64,000 bases of DNA from Corynebacterium ammoniagenes DSM 20306 (GCF_001941425.1 NZ_CP009244.1:868001-932000), one strand, 5' to 3'. Counted from the stretch's first letter, positions 8,942-19,099 are shown. Notes: generated from the letters alone by a model not told the origin. Numbers and translations are program-made.

Positions 8942-10051
8942 CTAGGCCTCATCACCCGGCGTTTGCGGGCGGCGGAAGGCTGCACGCTCTTCCGGTGGCA
9001 AGGTAGGAACCTTGTCCAGCTCTTCGGTAATCTGTGGCCACAATTGGCCCATGATGTTATTCCAGGTCAAAATCAACACGGCTTGGGCGCCAGGTTTGTT
9101 GCTGGCCTTGCCCACGATGATCATCTGTTCATTGCGGGCACGCATGTGATCTAAGGTGTGCTGCACGGTGGTGGAACCGGCAACCGTCAATGCGGGGCGG
9201 GAGAACTGCAATGCTGGCGCATCCGACTCAGCCATGAGCGTGTCACGCACGTGCACAATCTGTGGCATCCGTGAATTCTTCGGATAGATCAGCGCGCGCA
9301 TAATGTTTTTGGACAAGCACAGCTGCTGCAATTCGTCGACGGTGGCATCGGAAGGCAACGGCACAATCTCCGAGCCGTGCAGGCGAGCAAATTCGCCAAC
9401 GGTGGAGGTTTCCAGTTCAATCACGCCAGTGATCTGGGTGGCGGAATCCTTATCAAGTGCACCGGTTTCTTGTGAGTGCTCCACCAAGGAGCGCAACGTA
9501 TCCACGTCATAGCCGGCAGCGCCTGCGCGATCGACAGGGGTTTCACCAGTCTTGCGCACCAACAGGTTTGCCATGTGGTTAATCCACACCAGCAGCGGGC
9601 GAAAGAGCCAGATGAATCCGCGTGCGGGGATAGCAATCATTTGCAGCGCGGTTTCCGGGTGCGTAATTGCCCAAGACTTCGGGGCCATCTCACCAAGCAC
9701 AAGGTGCAGGAAGGTCACGATGAACAACGCGATGATAAATGCCACCACGTCGGCGATGGAAGTCGGAAGGTTCAAGGCTTCCAACGGGGTCATCAGCAAG
9801 TGATGAACCCACGGCTTGGTCACCGCACCAAGAATGAAGGTAGCTGCGGTAATGCCCAATTGGGCACCGGCCAGCATGATGGTCAGCTCGTTAAGCGAGC
9901 GCAGACCAGCACGGGAGGCGCGAGAGGTTTCCGCGGTCTCTTCCAAGCGGTTGCGGCGAGCGCTCATGAGTGAGAACTCAATGATGACGAAGAAGGCAGA
10001 GGCCACAATGACCAGCAGGGTGGCCACAAGGTTTAATACCCAGTTATCCAT
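8942..10051 (-). CDS. CNNM/CorC-type membrane protein with CBS region
   Basis: A 369-residue protein with an N-terminal DUF21/CNNM domain: four hydrophobic segments within residues 5-160, and the motifs ELTIMLAGAQLGIT and HLVLGEMAPKSWAI. A cytosolic CBS-pair region follows (about 200-340). CNNM proteins are thought to transport or sense Mg2+ and other divalent cations. The ATG overlaps the stop of the upstream paralogue (TAATG), so the two are translationally coupled. The C-terminal CorC_HlyC domain of the longer partner is absent, suggesting a heteromeric pair like the adjacent paralogues of M. tuberculosis. Confidence 0.88.
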   Translation of the reverse strand: MDNWVLNLVATLLVIVASAFFVIIEFSLMSARRNRLEETAETSRASRAGLRSLNELTIMLAGAQLGITAATFILGAVTKPWVHHLLMTPLEALNLPTSIADVVAFIIALFIVTFLHLVLGEMAPKSWAITHPETALQMIAIPARGFIWLFRPLLVWINHMANLLVRKTGETPVDRAGAAGYDVDTLRSLVEHSQETGALDKDSATQITGVIELETSTVGEFARLHGSEIVPLPSDATVDELQQLCLSKNIMRALIYPKNSRMPQIVHVRDTLMAESDAPALQFSRPALTVAGSTTVQHTLDHMRARNEQMIIVGKASNKPGAQAVLILTWNNIMGQLWPQITEELDKVPTLPPEERAAFRRPQTPGDEA

Positions 10052-11493
10052 TAGCGCACCTGTCCTTCCTCAGTAGCGTCGGCATCTGATGCAGCATCAT
10101 CCGCCTTATCATCAGCGTCCTTGTTGTCTTCGGCGTCGCTTTCGGTTTCCTCGATCAGCTCGAGGGCCAAAATGGACGGCACGTGGCGGTCGACTTCTTC
10201 CACGTGGACTTTCAGGTGGCGCTGTGGTGCGTCATCTTCAACCCAGTCTTCGGGTTCTGCTTCCAAATCAATGGTGTGGGTTTCGCCTTCGACCACCAAA
10301 GAACCGGTGTGTGCGATCAGCAGACCGGCGATGGTTTCAAAATCACCTTCGGGCAGATCGTGGCCAATGGCACGTTCGATTTCATCAAGCGGCGTATCGC
10401 CATCGACAAGCCAATGCGTCTCGTCTTGTTCGGTGATCTCTTCGGTTTCCTCTACGTCGTGCTCATCGGTGATATCGCCCAAGATTTCCTCAGCGAGGTC
10501 TTCCAAGGTGACAATGCCGACGAAGCCGCCGTATTCATCGATCACGCACGCCAGCTTTTCATCGGCGTGGCGCAGCTCATCCACCAAGTTGGGCAGGGGC
10601 ATAAGCTCCGGGACGACGATGGAATCTTTCATGACCTCGGTTACCGAGGCATTCGGGTCGCCTTTCCACGTGAGAACATCGAAAAGATGCACGACGCCAA
10701 CTGGGTTGTGGTCATCATCGATCACCGGGTAGCGCGTGTGGTTCGCTGACATCAGCTCACGCACTTCCTGAACTGTGGTGGACGGTTCTACCACATCGGC
10801 GCGAGAGCGCGGCACCATCGCGTGGTCGACGTCTTCATGCGGAAATTGCAATAGGCGGTCGAGAACCAGATAGGTGTCATCGTCGAGGTCGCCGGATTCG
10901 CGCGAGTTATCCATAATCGACTCCAAATCGCCAGAGGTGGCGGAGGAGTCCACATCTTCCAAGGGCTCAATCTTGAAAGCTTTCAAGATGGCGTTGGAGG
11001 AGTATTCAAAGAAGTGAACCAGGGGTCCAAAAATCTTCAAGAAGATAATGGACGGGGTAGCCAACCCAAGTGCAGACTTCATCGGTGCTGCAATGGTGTA
11101 GTTTTTCGGGAAAAGCTCCGCGAACAACATCGTGGCAATCGTGGAGACCGCCAGGGCTAAAACGGTGCCGACGGCCACGGAGACTGCGGCTGGGATTCCC
11201 ACACCGCCGAGTAGCACGCCGAGGCCTTGACCGACGAGTGGCTCTGCGACATAACCAATCAGCAGGCCGGTGACGGTAATGCCCAGCTGTGCGCCGGAGA
11301 GCATAAAGTTGGTTTTCTTCGTAATGGACAGCGCTCGCTGTGCGCGGACGTCACCGCCGGCAGCCAGCGTGCGAAGCTGGGCGCGGTCGACGGACATGTA
11401 GGCAAATTCTTGCGCTACGAAGAAGGCGTTTGCAACGATGATCAGGCCAATAACTACGATGCCGGCTAAAATCATCAAAATTGCGGTCATCAT
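10051..11493 (-). CDS. CNNM/CorC-type membrane protein with CBS and CorC domains
   Basis: A 480-residue partner of the gene at 8942. DUF21 membrane domain (residues 1-190, with LSGAQLGITVTGLL), CBS pair (about 210-340, ending in VIDEYGGFVGIVTLEDLAEEILGDI, the hallmark of the family) and a C-terminal CorC_HlyC domain, then an acidic tail. The start is ATG 11493, just behind GGGGAG; ATG 11490 is equally possible, and an in-frame GTG at 11508 lacks a ribosome binding site. It is probably involved in divalent-cation homeostasis; 'hemolysin' in older names is misleading. Confidence 0.9.
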   Translation of the reverse strand: MMTAILMILAGIVVIGLIIVANAFFVAQEFAYMSVDRAQLRTLAAGGDVRAQRALSITKKTNFMLSGAQLGITVTGLLIGYVAEPLVGQGLGVLLGGVGIPAAVSVAVGTVLALAVSTIATMLFAELFPKNYTIAAPMKSALGLATPSIIFLKIFGPLVHFFEYSSNAILKAFKIEPLEDVDSSATSGDLESIMDNSRESGDLDDDTYLVLDRLLQFPHEDVDHAMVPRSRADVVEPSTTVQEVRELMSANHTRYPVIDDDHNPVGVVHLFDVLTWKGDPNASVTEVMKDSIVVPELMPLPNLVDELRHADEKLACVIDEYGGFVGIVTLEDLAEEILGDITDEHDVEETEEITEQDETHWLVDGDTPLDEIERAIGHDLPEGDFETIAGLLIAHTGSLVVEGETHTIDLEAEPEDWVEDDAPQRHLKVHVEEVDRHVPSILALELIEETESDAEDNKDADDKADDAASDADATEEGQVR

Positions 11494-11642
11494 AGTGCTC
11501 CCCACCACCTAATAGTTTGGTAGCGGGGACATCGACTCGGAGGTTCCACCAGCGGGTGCCTTTCTTTGCTTGAGTACAGGTTCATATCATTAAAGAAATG
11601 ATGGGACAAGATTACACGGAATTCGCGTTAAGCGTTAGTGTA

Positions 11643-12785
11643 ATGGCCATGACAGACTCGTTTGGGCTTTATATCCACGTACCGTTTTGCGCAACGCGCT
11701 GCGGCTACTGCGATTTCAACACCTATACCCCGGGTGAGCTGGGAAGCCCGCATGATCTCACCGGCCCATATTTGAACGCTTTAGAACGCGAATTAGAAAA
11801 AGCCGCGGAAAAAGTAAATCGTCCGGCAGATACCATTTTCGTCGGCGGCGGTACCCCCTCGCTTTTGGGTGGGGAAGGGCTCACCCGCGTATTAAATGCC
11901 GCGCGTAATTCCTTCGGTATTTCTCCTGATGCGGAAATTACAACGGAATCCAACCCGGAATCCACCTCGCCGGAATTTTTTGAGCAAATCAAAGAAGCCG
12001 GCTTCACGCGCGTGAGCTTAGGCATGCAGTCGGCAGCCTCACACGTGCTGCAAATCCTTGAGCGCGCCCACACGCCAGGTCGGCCTTTTGCCGCCGCACG
12101 CGAAGCCAAGGCCGCAGGCTTCGAGCACGTTAACCTGGACATGATTTATGCAACGCCTACCGAAACTGATGATGATGTGCGCCGCACTCTGGACCTGGCT
12201 TTGGAAACGGGAGTGGATCACATCAGTGCCTATTCGCTGATTGTGGAAGATGGCACGCGCATGGCGCGCAAGGTAAAAAAGGGCGAGTTGCCAGCACCTG
12301 ATCAAGACACCATGGCTAAGCGCTATGAAATCATCGCCAGCAGGCTCGATGACGCAGGCTTTGGTTGGTATGAAGTCTCCAACTGGGCCAAAGAAGGCGG
12401 GGAGTGCCGCCACAATATGATCTATTGGCGCGACCAGGAATGGTGGGGTGCAGGCCCTGGCGCGCACTCGCATATCGGCAATGAGCGTTTTTATAACGTG
12501 AAATTGCCGGGGCGCTATATCAAGATGCTGGGCGATGATGAATTGCCGATTGCAGATTCGGAAACGTTGACGGAATCTGAGAACCACATGGAAAAAATCA
12601 TGTTGGGCTTGCGCCTGCGCGAAGGCATCGATCGCAGCTTGTTATTAGATGCCGCACAGCCGATGGTGGATAGCTTTATTGATCGCGGATTGCTTGTCGA
12701 TGACGGCAGGTTGCGCGTGACCAAGGCCGGCCGTTTGCTTGCCGATGGAATCATCACTGACCTCTTGCTGGCCGAGGAGTCCTAG
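11643..12785 (+). CDS. hemW: Radical-SAM haem chaperone HemW (HemN-like)
   Basis: A 380-residue radical SAM protein. The cluster motif C-x3-C-x2-C is seen as CATRCGYCDF about 20 residues from the start, followed by FVGGGTPSLL and ESNPEST, typical of the family. It lacks the extra N-terminal residues that distinguish true HemN, so it is more likely the haem-inserting chaperone HemW than coproporphyrinogen dehydrogenase. ATG 11643 (or 11649) fits the family N-terminus MTDSFGLYIHVPFC; ATG 11598 would add 15 residues. Ribosome binding sites are weak at both. It lies directly upstream of hrcA. Confidence 0.9.
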   Translation: MAMTDSFGLYIHVPFCATRCGYCDFNTYTPGELGSPHDLTGPYLNALERELEKAAEKVNRPADTIFVGGGTPSLLGGEGLTRVLNAARNSFGISPDAEITTESNPESTSPEFFEQIKEAGFTRVSLGMQSAASHVLQILERAHTPGRPFAAAREAKAAGFEHVNLDMIYATPTETDDDVRRTLDLALETGVDHISAYSLIVEDGTRMARKVKKGELPAPDQDTMAKRYEIIASRLDDAGFGWYEVSNWAKEGGECRHNMIYWRDQEWWGAGPGAHSHIGNERFYNVKLPGRYIKMLGDDELPIADSETLTESENHMEKIMLGLRLREGIDRSLLLDAAQPMVDSFIDRGLLVDDGRLRVTKAGRLLADGIITDLLLAEES

Positions 12786-12817
12786 ACTTAACAACCTGCA
12801 TGGTGCTGGGGTAGGAT

Positions 12818-12844
12818 TTAGCAATCGAAGGAGGCGAGTGCTAA
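12818..12844 (+). promoter_or_regulatory. CIRCE element (HrcA operator) over the hrcA ribosome binding site
   Basis: TTAGCAATC at 12818-12826, nine bases, then GAGTGCTAA at 12836-12844, against the CIRCE consensus TTAGCACTC-N9-GAGTGCTAA: one mismatch in the left arm. The right arm touches the hrcA start codon and the nine-base spacer contains the Shine-Dalgarno sequence GAAGGAGG. Bound HrcA would therefore cover the translation start of its own gene. Confidence 0.88.
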
Positions 12845-13876
12845 ATGTCGAGTATCACTGACGCAAGACGGAAAGAGGTCCTGCGCGCAATCGTTGCAGG
12901 CTTTATCTCCTCGCAAGAACCCGTCGGGTCAAAAGCACTTCTAGAGCGTTATCAATTAGGGGTCTCTTCTGCCACCATCCGCAATGATATGACGGTGCTG
13001 GAATCAGAAGGGCTCATTACCCAACCCCATGCATCCTCAGGGCGTGTGCCCACGGAAAAGGGCTACCGCGTCTTCGTGGATTCCCTGCATGATCTCAAAC
13101 CGTTGTCCAAGCCAGAGCGCAAGGCCATGCTGACTTTCCTCGAAGGTGGCGTGGACTTACAAGACGTGTTGCATCGAGCAGCGCGGATGCTCGCGCAAAT
13201 CACCAACTCGGCAGCGGTGGTGCAGATGCCAAACCTTCAGGTGTCTACCGTCAAACACTGCGAAGTCGTAGCACTCTCACCCGTGCGGCTACTTCTTGTA
13301 GTCATTACGGACAATGGGCGCGTGGAACAACGCAATGTGGAACTAGATACCGTCATTGAGCCGGAAGAAGTTCTGCGCCTGCGCGATGTTCTCAACAACG
13401 CCTTGGCGGGTAAGACCTTGGCGGAGGCCACCGCACACCTGAACGTGTTAGAAGAGCATGTGCCGCTTGATATTCGCCCGCACCTTCGCAAAGCCGCCAC
13501 CGTATTAGTAGAAACCCTCGTGGAATATCCCGCCGAGCGTTATCTACTGGCAGGTACCCCGAACCTAACGCGCAATTCCATCACCTCGCGCGGCATTGAC
13601 CTTTCCGGGCTTCTAGAGGCCCTGGAAGAACAAGTGGTGGTGCTCAACTTGCTCACGCGTGTGCCAGAGGTAGGAAATATCTCCGTGGTCATTGGCGAGG
13701 AACATGATGATGATCAACTCCGCCAAGCCTCGGTGGTGACTACCGCCTATGGCACCGACGGTGATGTTCTGGGTGGTCTGGGCGTGGTAGGTCCCACATT
13801 CATGGACTATTCCGGAACAATGTCTCGGGTCTCAGCCGTTGCACATTATGTCAGCGATATTCTCGGACATGAATAA
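12845..13876 (+). CDS. hrcA: Heat-inducible transcription repressor HrcA
   Basis: A 343-residue repressor of class I heat-shock genes. An N-terminal winged helix ([37 protein letters not shown], about residues 18-55) is followed by the GAF-like regulatory domain. Start ATG 12845 is fixed by GAAGGAGG inside the CIRCE element, so autoregulation is expected. Family knowledge: HrcA binds CIRCE upstream of groEL/groES and its own operon, with GroEL as co-factor. dnaJ2 follows after 82 bases. Confidence 0.96.
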   Translation: MSSITDARRKEVLRAIVAGFISSQEPVGSKALLERYQLGVSSATIRNDMTVLESEGLITQPHASSGRVPTEKGYRVFVDSLHDLKPLSKPERKAMLTFLEGGVDLQDVLHRAARMLAQITNSAAVVQMPNLQVSTVKHCEVVALSPVRLLLVVITDNGRVEQRNVELDTVIEPEEVLRLRDVLNNALAGKTLAEATAHLNVLEEHVPLDIRPHLRKAATVLVETLVEYPAERYLLAGTPNLTRNSITSRGIDLSGLLEALEEQVVVLNLLTRVPEVGNISVVIGEEHDDDQLRQASVVTTAYGTDGDVLGGLGVVGPTFMDYSGTMSRVSAVAHYVSDILGHE

Positions 13877-13901
13877 TTGGCACTCACCTGTAGAGTGTCT
13901 T
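13877..13901 (+). promoter_or_regulatory. Degenerate CIRCE-like inverted repeat before dnaJ2
   Basis: TTGGCACTC at 13877 and GAGTGTCTT at 13893 resemble CIRCE arms, but the spacer is 7 instead of 9 and the right arm is imperfect. It begins right after the hrcA stop, 58 bases before dnaJ2. It may be a relic or weak operator; chance similarity cannot be excluded. Confidence 0.3.
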
Positions 13902-13958
13902 AGGCACAAATTTAAGTTTTAATTAAAAGATAGCAACGAAAAGGAATTACATCTCCCC

Positions 13959-15107
13959 ATGGCTCGTGACTACTACGGCATCTTAGGCGTGGAATCCAAC
14001 GCTTCCGATCAGGAAATTAAAAAGGCCTACCGCAAGCTGGCGCGTAAATACCACCCCGATGTCAATCCCGGTGATGAAGAAGCCGCGGAGAAGTTCCGCG
14101 AAGCTTCCTTAGCGCAGGAGGTCTTGCTGGATCCTCAAAAGCGCCGGGTCGTGGATATGGGCTCTGACCCGATGGAGCAGCAGGGCGGCCAAGGTGGCTT
14201 TGGTGGCGGCGGCTTCGGCAGCGGCGGCTTGGGAGATATCTTCGCTGAGTTCTTCGGTGGTGCCGGCGGACAAAGCCGCGGCCCACGCTCGCGTGTCCAA
14301 CCCGGCAATGATGCGTTGCTGCGCACGGGCATTACTTTGGAAGAAGCCTATGCCGGCATGCGCAAGACCGTCACGGTCGATACTGCAGTCTTGTGTGACC
14401 GCTGTGAAGGCTCCGGCTCGGCCACCAAGTCCAAGCCAGTGACCTGTACCGGCTGTGGCGGCGCTGGTGAAATCCAAGAAGTACAGCGTTCTTTCCTAGG
14501 CAACGTTATGACTTCTCGTCCGTGTCCACAGTGCCAGGGCTTTGGTGAAGTTATCACCGATCCGTGCAACCACTGTGGTGGCGATGGCCGCGTGAAGAAG
14601 CGTCGCGATATCACCGTGAATATCCCCGCGGGCATTGGCGATGGCATGCGCATTCGCATGGCCGATCAAGGCGAAGTCGGCCACGGCGGTGGACCAGCTG
14701 GTGACTTGTACGTGGAAGTCCATACCCAAAAGCACCCCATCTTTGAACGCGATGCCGATGACTTGCACGTTTCCGTACGTGTGCCAATGGTCGATGCCGC
14801 TCTCGGCACCACCTTCCCGGTCGAGCACCTCGATGGCGAAACCCTCGATATCGATATCGAGCCCGGCACCCAGCCAGGTGAGGCCATCTCGATCGATGAC
14901 AAGGGCATGCCACGACTGCGCACCGATGGCCACGGCAAGCTTTATGCACACGTCGATGTCGTCGTGCCCACCAACCTGGATAAAAAGACCAAGGAGATGC
15001 TGGAGCAAATCCGCGACAAGCGCGAGGAAGCCACGAAGGTGCACTCCGCCGATGACAACGATGGCGAAGGCTTCTTCGACCGTCTCCGCGACCGCTTCCG
15101 CCGCTAA
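13959..15107 (+). CDS. dnaJ2: Co-chaperone DnaJ (DnaJ2)
   Basis: A 382-residue type I DnaJ. J domain at residues 1-70 with the HPD tripeptide ([12 protein letters not shown]), a Gly/Phe-rich stretch (about 78-110), four zinc-binding repeats ([32 protein letters not shown]) and the two-part substrate-binding C-terminus. It stimulates DnaK ATPase and delivers clients. Mycobacteriales carry one dnaJ next to dnaK and a second after hrcA; the position identifies this as the second. The start is ATG 13959 behind AAAAGGAA. Confidence 0.95.
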   Translation: MARDYYGILGVESNASDQEIKKAYRKLARKYHPDVNPGDEEAAEKFREASLAQEVLLDPQKRRVVDMGSDPMEQQGGQGGFGGGGFGSGGLGDIFAEFFGGAGGQSRGPRSRVQPGNDALLRTGITLEEAYAGMRKTVTVDTAVLCDRCEGSGSATKSKPVTCTGCGGAGEIQEVQRSFLGNVMTSRPCPQCQGFGEVITDPCNHCGGDGRVKKRRDITVNIPAGIGDGMRIRMADQGEVGHGGGPAGDLYVEVHTQKHPIFERDADDLHVSVRVPMVDAALGTTFPVEHLDGETLDIDIEPGTQPGEAISIDDKGMPRLRTDGHGKLYAHVDVVVPTNLDKKTKEMLEQIRDKREEATKVHSADDNDGEGFFDRLRDRFRR

Positions 15108-15120
15108 AATCTAGCTCACC

Positions 15121-15903
15121 ATGTCTTTACCGACTTTCTTACACCCCGACCTCACCGGCGCGAAACAGGGCGACGTCCTTACGCTCACCGGTGCGGAAGG
15201 GCGTCATGCTGTGACCGTCAAAAGGCTCGCGCCGGGCGAGCAGGTGCTTTTAGTACATGCCCCAGATACGCCTTCGCTTGTCGATGACGGCTTGTTCGTC
15301 GAGGCCACAGTGCACGAAACCCACGGTAAAGACGAGCTTGTGGTCCGCGTGGATGTCGTCGGCGCAACCCCCGCGCCAAACCCACGCGTGACCGTGGTGC
15401 AAGCGATTCCGAAATCCGAACGCTCGGAACTTGCAATTGACCTGGCCACCCAGGCCGGGGCAGATGAATTCATCGCGTGGCAATCAGATCGCTGCATTGC
15501 GAAGTGGGATGCGAAAAAAGCTCCGAAGGCACTGCAGAAGTGGCAGGCGCAGGCACAATCTGCGGCAAAACAATCCCGGCGCACCCGCGTGCCTTTCGCC
15601 CACGGCCCGTTGACGACTGCCCAGCTCGTGCAGCACTTAGCCGAGCGCGAGGATTGTCTCATTTATGTCTTGCACGAAGATGCCACGGACTCCATCAAGG
15701 ACGTCCCGCTGACAACAGATGCTGCTACGTCAACGGATCTGATCCTGCTCATTGGCCCCGAAGGCGGGATCGGCCCTGAAGAGCTTGCGACCTTGCAGAA
15801 AGCAGGCGCACACCCAATCAAACTCGGCCCCGAAGTCTTGCGCACGGCATCGGCAGCGATGGTGGCATTAGCTGCCATCGGGGTTCGCACAAATAGATGG
15901 TAA
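15121..15903 (+). CDS. rsmE: 16S rRNA m3U1498 methyltransferase RsmE
   Basis: A 260-residue SPOUT-class methyltransferase that methylates U1498 of 16S rRNA. An N-terminal PUA-like domain (GAEGRHAVTVKRLAPGEQVLL) is followed by the knotted SAM site with LIGPEGGIGPEEL and LGPEVLRTASAAMVAL at the C-terminus. It begins 13 bases after dnaJ2, and phoH follows after 13 bases, so a continuous operon is likely. Confidence 0.94.
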   Translation: MSLPTFLHPDLTGAKQGDVLTLTGAEGRHAVTVKRLAPGEQVLLVHAPDTPSLVDDGLFVEATVHETHGKDELVVRVDVVGATPAPNPRVTVVQAIPKSERSELAIDLATQAGADEFIAWQSDRCIAKWDAKKAPKALQKWQAQAQSAAKQSRRTRVPFAHGPLTTAQLVQHLAEREDCLIYVLHEDATDSIKDVPLTTDAATSTDLILLIGPEGGIGPEELATLQKAGAHPIKLGPEVLRTASAAMVALAAIGVRTNRW

Positions 15904-15916
15904 GGACGCTGGTAGA

Positions 15917-17008
15917 TTGAACAAGGTGGCTATCATTACCAAGAAGTTTAACGTGGACTCCGCTTATACCAGCGCGGTGCTGGGACCGGCGGATGACAAC
16001 CTGCGGGTGCTTAACAACCTGCTGGATGTAGACCTTTTTGCCCGCGGCAATGTGGTGACCGTAACCGGTCCCGATTATGAAGTAGCGCGCGCTAAAAAGG
16101 CCTTGGATGAGCTCGAAGCCATCGCGCGCCGGGGCCATGCGTTGACCCCAGATACGGTCAAGCACACCGTGGACATGATTGCCGTCGATGCCCCCGAGTC
16201 GGTCTCGCAGGCACTCTCCGCCGATATTGTCTCCCGTCGTGGCAAGCGCGTGCGCCCAAAGACCGTAGGCCAAAGCCAATACGTACAGGCCATTGATGAC
16301 AACACCATTGTCTTCGGCATTGGTCCTGCTGGTACCGGTAAGACCTACCTGGCGGTCGCGAAAGCCGTGCAGGCGCTTCAAAATAAGCAGGTCAGCCGGA
16401 TTATCTTGACGCGTCCCGCCGTGGAGGCAGGGGAGAAGCTGGGCTTTTTGCCCGGTACCTTGAATGACAAGATTGATCCATATCTGCGCCCGCTTTACGA
16501 TGCCCTGCGCGACATGATGGATGCCGAGATGATTCCCAAGCTCATGGAAGCCGGCATCATTGAAGTAGCCCCCTTGGCGTATATGCGCGGCCGCACGCTC
16601 AACGATGCCTTCGTCATCCTCGACGAAGCCCAAAACACCACTGCGGCGCAGATGAAGATGTTTTTGACGCGCCTGGGCTTTGGCTCCAAAATCGTTGTCA
16701 CCGGCGATATTTCCCAGGTGGACCTGCCCAAGGGTCAGATCTCCGGGCTGCGCTTGGTGCGCAAGATCCTCAATAACATCGACGACGTGCACTTTTCCGA
16801 TCTTGGCGCAGGCGACGTCGTCCGCCACCAGCTGGTTGGGCGCATCGTCAGCGCGTACGACGAATATGATGCAGCCACCGGCAATCTGGGCTATCCGGTA
16901 AAAAAGCAAGATTCGACGACGGATGATTCCACCGCGGAATTATCCGCTGGCCTGGCTGCCGCCAAATACTCCGAGCAAGTTGATGACTCCACAGGGCAGA
17001 AGAAATAA
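15917..17008 (+). CDS. phoH: PhoH-like ATPase
   Basis: A 363-residue protein with an N-terminal nucleic-acid-binding-like region (residues 1-110) and a PhoH P-loop domain: Walker A GPAGTGKT near residue 140, [15 protein letters not shown], and Walker [12 protein letters not shown]. PhoH proteins are ATPases, some with RNA helicase activity. The constant linkage to ybeY, era and rsmE suggests a role in rRNA maturation. The start is taken as TTG 15917 behind AAGGA; GTG 15926 is an alternative. Confidence 0.92.
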   Translation: MNKVAIITKKFNVDSAYTSAVLGPADDNLRVLNNLLDVDLFARGNVVTVTGPDYEVARAKKALDELEAIARRGHALTPDTVKHTVDMIAVDAPESVSQALSADIVSRRGKRVRPKTVGQSQYVQAIDDNTIVFGIGPAGTGKTYLAVAKAVQALQNKQVSRIILTRPAVEAGEKLGFLPGTLNDKIDPYLRPLYDALRDMMDAEMIPKLMEAGIIEVAPLAYMRGRTLNDAFVILDEAQNTTAAQMKMFLTRLGFGSKIVVTGDISQVDLPKGQISGLRLVRKILNNIDDVHFSDLGAGDVVRHQLVGRIVSAYDEYDAATGNLGYPVKKQDSTTDDSTAELSAGLAAAKYSEQVDDSTGQKK

Positions 17009-17028
17009 CAGGTAAAGGACGAGCAATA

Positions 17029-17604
17029 ATGAGCATCGAATTTTTCAATGAGTCCGGCTTCGATGGTGTCAATGAGGAAATGCTCATTGATGTCGCCTCC
17101 TTTGCCCTAGGCGCCATGGATGTCAACCCCGATGTGGAGCTGACCATGACATGCGTGGACTTAGAAACCATCGAAGAGCTGCACGTGCGGTGGATGGATT
17201 TGGAAGGCCCAACTGATGTGATGAGCTTTCCGATCGATGAGATCACCCCAGGTGCGATGACTCCACGCCCGGATGCCCCGGATATGGGTCCTGCCATGTT
17301 GGGCGATATCGTGCTGTGCCCAGCATTTGCTGAGCGCCAAGCCGATGCCGCCGGGCACTCGCTATCGCATGAACTGGCGCTATTGACCACACACGGTTGC
17401 CTGCACCTGTTGGGCTATGACCACGGGACCCCGTCAGAAGAACAAGAAATGTTCGCGCTGCAAAATGAGCTCCTGGCGGATTGGTATGATTCGCTGGCCA
17501 AGCGCGGGCTGACCTTCCATCCCAAGCCGTCTGGTGCCAAGGCATTTCCTTCGGCGGCGGACCGTGAAACTTTAGATGATGAGATTGACACGGACTTTGA
17601 GTAA
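17029..17604 (+). CDS. ybeY: rRNA maturation endoribonuclease YbeY
   Basis: A 191-residue zinc endoribonuclease involved in 16S rRNA 3'-end maturation and ribosome quality control. The metal site H-x3-H-x5-H is present as [14 protein letters not shown], preceded by [10 protein letters not shown]. The last 35 residues after the catalytic core are an extra acidic tail. It follows phoH by 20 bases in the usual phoH-ybeY pair. Unlike C. glutamicum as I recall it, era does not follow directly; about 4.5 kb of other genes intervene. Confidence 0.94.
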   Translation: MSIEFFNESGFDGVNEEMLIDVASFALGAMDVNPDVELTMTCVDLETIEELHVRWMDLEGPTDVMSFPIDEITPGAMTPRPDAPDMGPAMLGDIVLCPAFAERQADAAGHSLSHELALLTTHGCLHLLGYDHGTPSEEQEMFALQNELLADWYDSLAKRGLTFHPKPSGAKAFPSAADRETLDDEIDTDFE

Positions 17605-17662
17605 AACCTGCCGCGAATTATAGTCGCAGCCGGTTAAAGGAATAACTGGTGACGGGAGTAAT

Positions 17663-18520
17663 ATGTCGAGCATGAATATCCTGTCAATCCAGTCGCACGT
17701 TACATTTGGCCATGTCGGTAACTCTGCAGCTGTGTTTCCACTGCAGCGTATCGGCCATGAAGTGTGGCCCGTGCACACCGTTAATTTCTCCAATCACACC
17801 GGTTACGGTGATTGGGGCGGACCGCTGGTATCCGCTGATGATGTCACCAGCATTATTGACGGGATTGGCCGCCGCGGCGTATTCGAAGACATTGATGCGA
17901 TTGTTTCCGGCTACCAGGGTGGCCCGGACATCGCCGGCGCCATCGTGGATGCCGTCGCGCGCATTAAAGAAGTCAACCCCAACGCGCTGTATGCCTGCGA
18001 CCCAGTCATGGGCAATGAGAAGTCCGGTTGCTTTGTCTCCGATGAAATCCCACCGTTGCTGCGCGATAAGGTCGTGCCTGTCGCCGATATTATCTCGCCC
18101 AACCAATTCGAATTGGGCTACCTCACCGGCAAGAAGGTAGGCACGCTGGAAGAAACCCTCGACGCCATTAAGGCTGCACAAGCCATTGGTCCACGCGTGG
18201 TGCTGGTGACTTCCGTGCAGCGTCCAGAAACCGAAGAAGGCAGCATCGAAATGATTGCCGCCGACGGCGACGATGCTTATATCGTCAAAACCCCGCACCT
18301 GCCGTTTAAGCGCAACGGCTCTGGCGATGTCACCACCGCGCTATTTGCCGGTCACTACACCGAGACCCGCGATGCTTCCGTAGCACTGGGACGCACCGCG
18401 TCCTCAGTCTTCGACCTGCTGCAAAAGACCTTCGAAGCTGGCACCGAAGAGCTACAGCTGGTGCAATCACAGGAGTACTTTGCAAACCCACGCCTGCAGT
18501 TTGAGGTCACCAAGCTCTAA
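17663..18520 (+). CDS. pdxY: Pyridoxal/pyridoxine kinase
   Basis: A 285-residue ribokinase-fold kinase that phosphorylates vitamin B6 vitamers in the salvage route to PLP. The N-terminal SIQSHVTFGHVGNSAAVFPLQRIG (substrate-binding region) and the anion-hole motif KRNGSGDVTTALFAGH near the C-terminus with catalytic Asp are diagnostic of PdxK/PdxY. YACDPVMGNEKSG is the family middle motif. ATG 17663 follows GGGAG. It appears to be transcribed alone or with the small gene at 18562. Confidence 0.92.
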   Translation: MSSMNILSIQSHVTFGHVGNSAAVFPLQRIGHEVWPVHTVNFSNHTGYGDWGGPLVSADDVTSIIDGIGRRGVFEDIDAIVSGYQGGPDIAGAIVDAVARIKEVNPNALYACDPVMGNEKSGCFVSDEIPPLLRDKVVPVADIISPNQFELGYLTGKKVGTLEETLDAIKAAQAIGPRVVLVTSVQRPETEEGSIEMIAADGDDAYIVKTPHLPFKRNGSGDVTTALFAGHYTETRDASVALGRTASSVFDLLQKTFEAGTEELQLVQSQEYFANPRLQFEVTKL

Positions 18521-18561
18521 GCCCACCGCGGTAATAGTTCAGCGAGGCAAGAGGAACAGGC

Positions 18562-18753
18562 ATGCTGCTTATCCCGATTGCTCTTTCTGTCATTCTGCTG
18601 TCGCCGTGCGCAGGCATTGGCTCTGCCATAGTGCTTTTTACCGGCGAGGAGAAACCGCGCTGGGCAGAAGTAGTAGCGCTATTATCGCTGCCCACTGCTC
18701 TTTTTGCCGTAGCAGCGTTGCTCTTTTACGTCAATGACCCAGCCGCCTGGTAG
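18562..18753 (+). CDS. Small two-helix membrane protein
   Basis: A 63-residue protein with two hydrophobic helices (about residues 3-28 and 39-58) joined by a polar EEKPRW loop. A fair ribosome binding site, GAGGAA, precedes ATG 18562. No family is recognised. It may be transcribed with pdxY, 41 bases upstream. Confidence 0.5.
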   Translation: MLLIPIALSVILLSPCAGIGSAIVLFTGEEKPRWAEVVALLSLPTALFAVAALLFYVNDPAAW

Positions 18754-18977
18754 CTAAAGCGGCATGACGTCAATGACGTGGTCAATACAAGCCTGGATGC
18801 GCGGCTTCAATTACGCCCAAACCGCTGGCTTAGTCGTTACGACTTTTTCGTCCATGGGGGAGAAGCGTGTCCTCCCGCCATCGGTTGTCATCGTTGGATA
18901 TTGGTTTCCTCTTCCGTTCATTCGGCACAGCCCTCGGCGGGAAAGCGAACCCGTCATCACCAGAAAAACCACACCAG

Positions 18978-19024
18978 AAAAGACTCCGCTGACGCTTCAC
19001 GCAAGAGGTGTCAGCGGAGTCTTT
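18978..19024. terminator. Strong stem-loop terminator
   Basis: AAAGACTCCGCTGACGC at 18978-18994 pairs almost perfectly with GTGTCAGCGGAGTCTTT at 19008-19024 around a 13-base loop. A-rich and T-rich flanks allow it to work in either direction. It would end the pdxY-side transcript. Confidence 0.85.
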
Positions 19025-19099
19025 GTGCGTCCTGTTGTGACTGGGAGAGATCCTCACTTCTATACAAAGCGGTCTATTTCGGATGATTAATATTCACCG

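Noticed and set aside
15818..16909. 363-codon open frame antisense to phoH
   Set aside because: Opposite a complete PhoH gene with intact Walker motifs; composition is that of a shadow frame.
18764..19090. 108-codon open frame between pdxY region and the transporter
   Set aside because: It runs straight through a strong terminator stem-loop and its translation is not protein-like.
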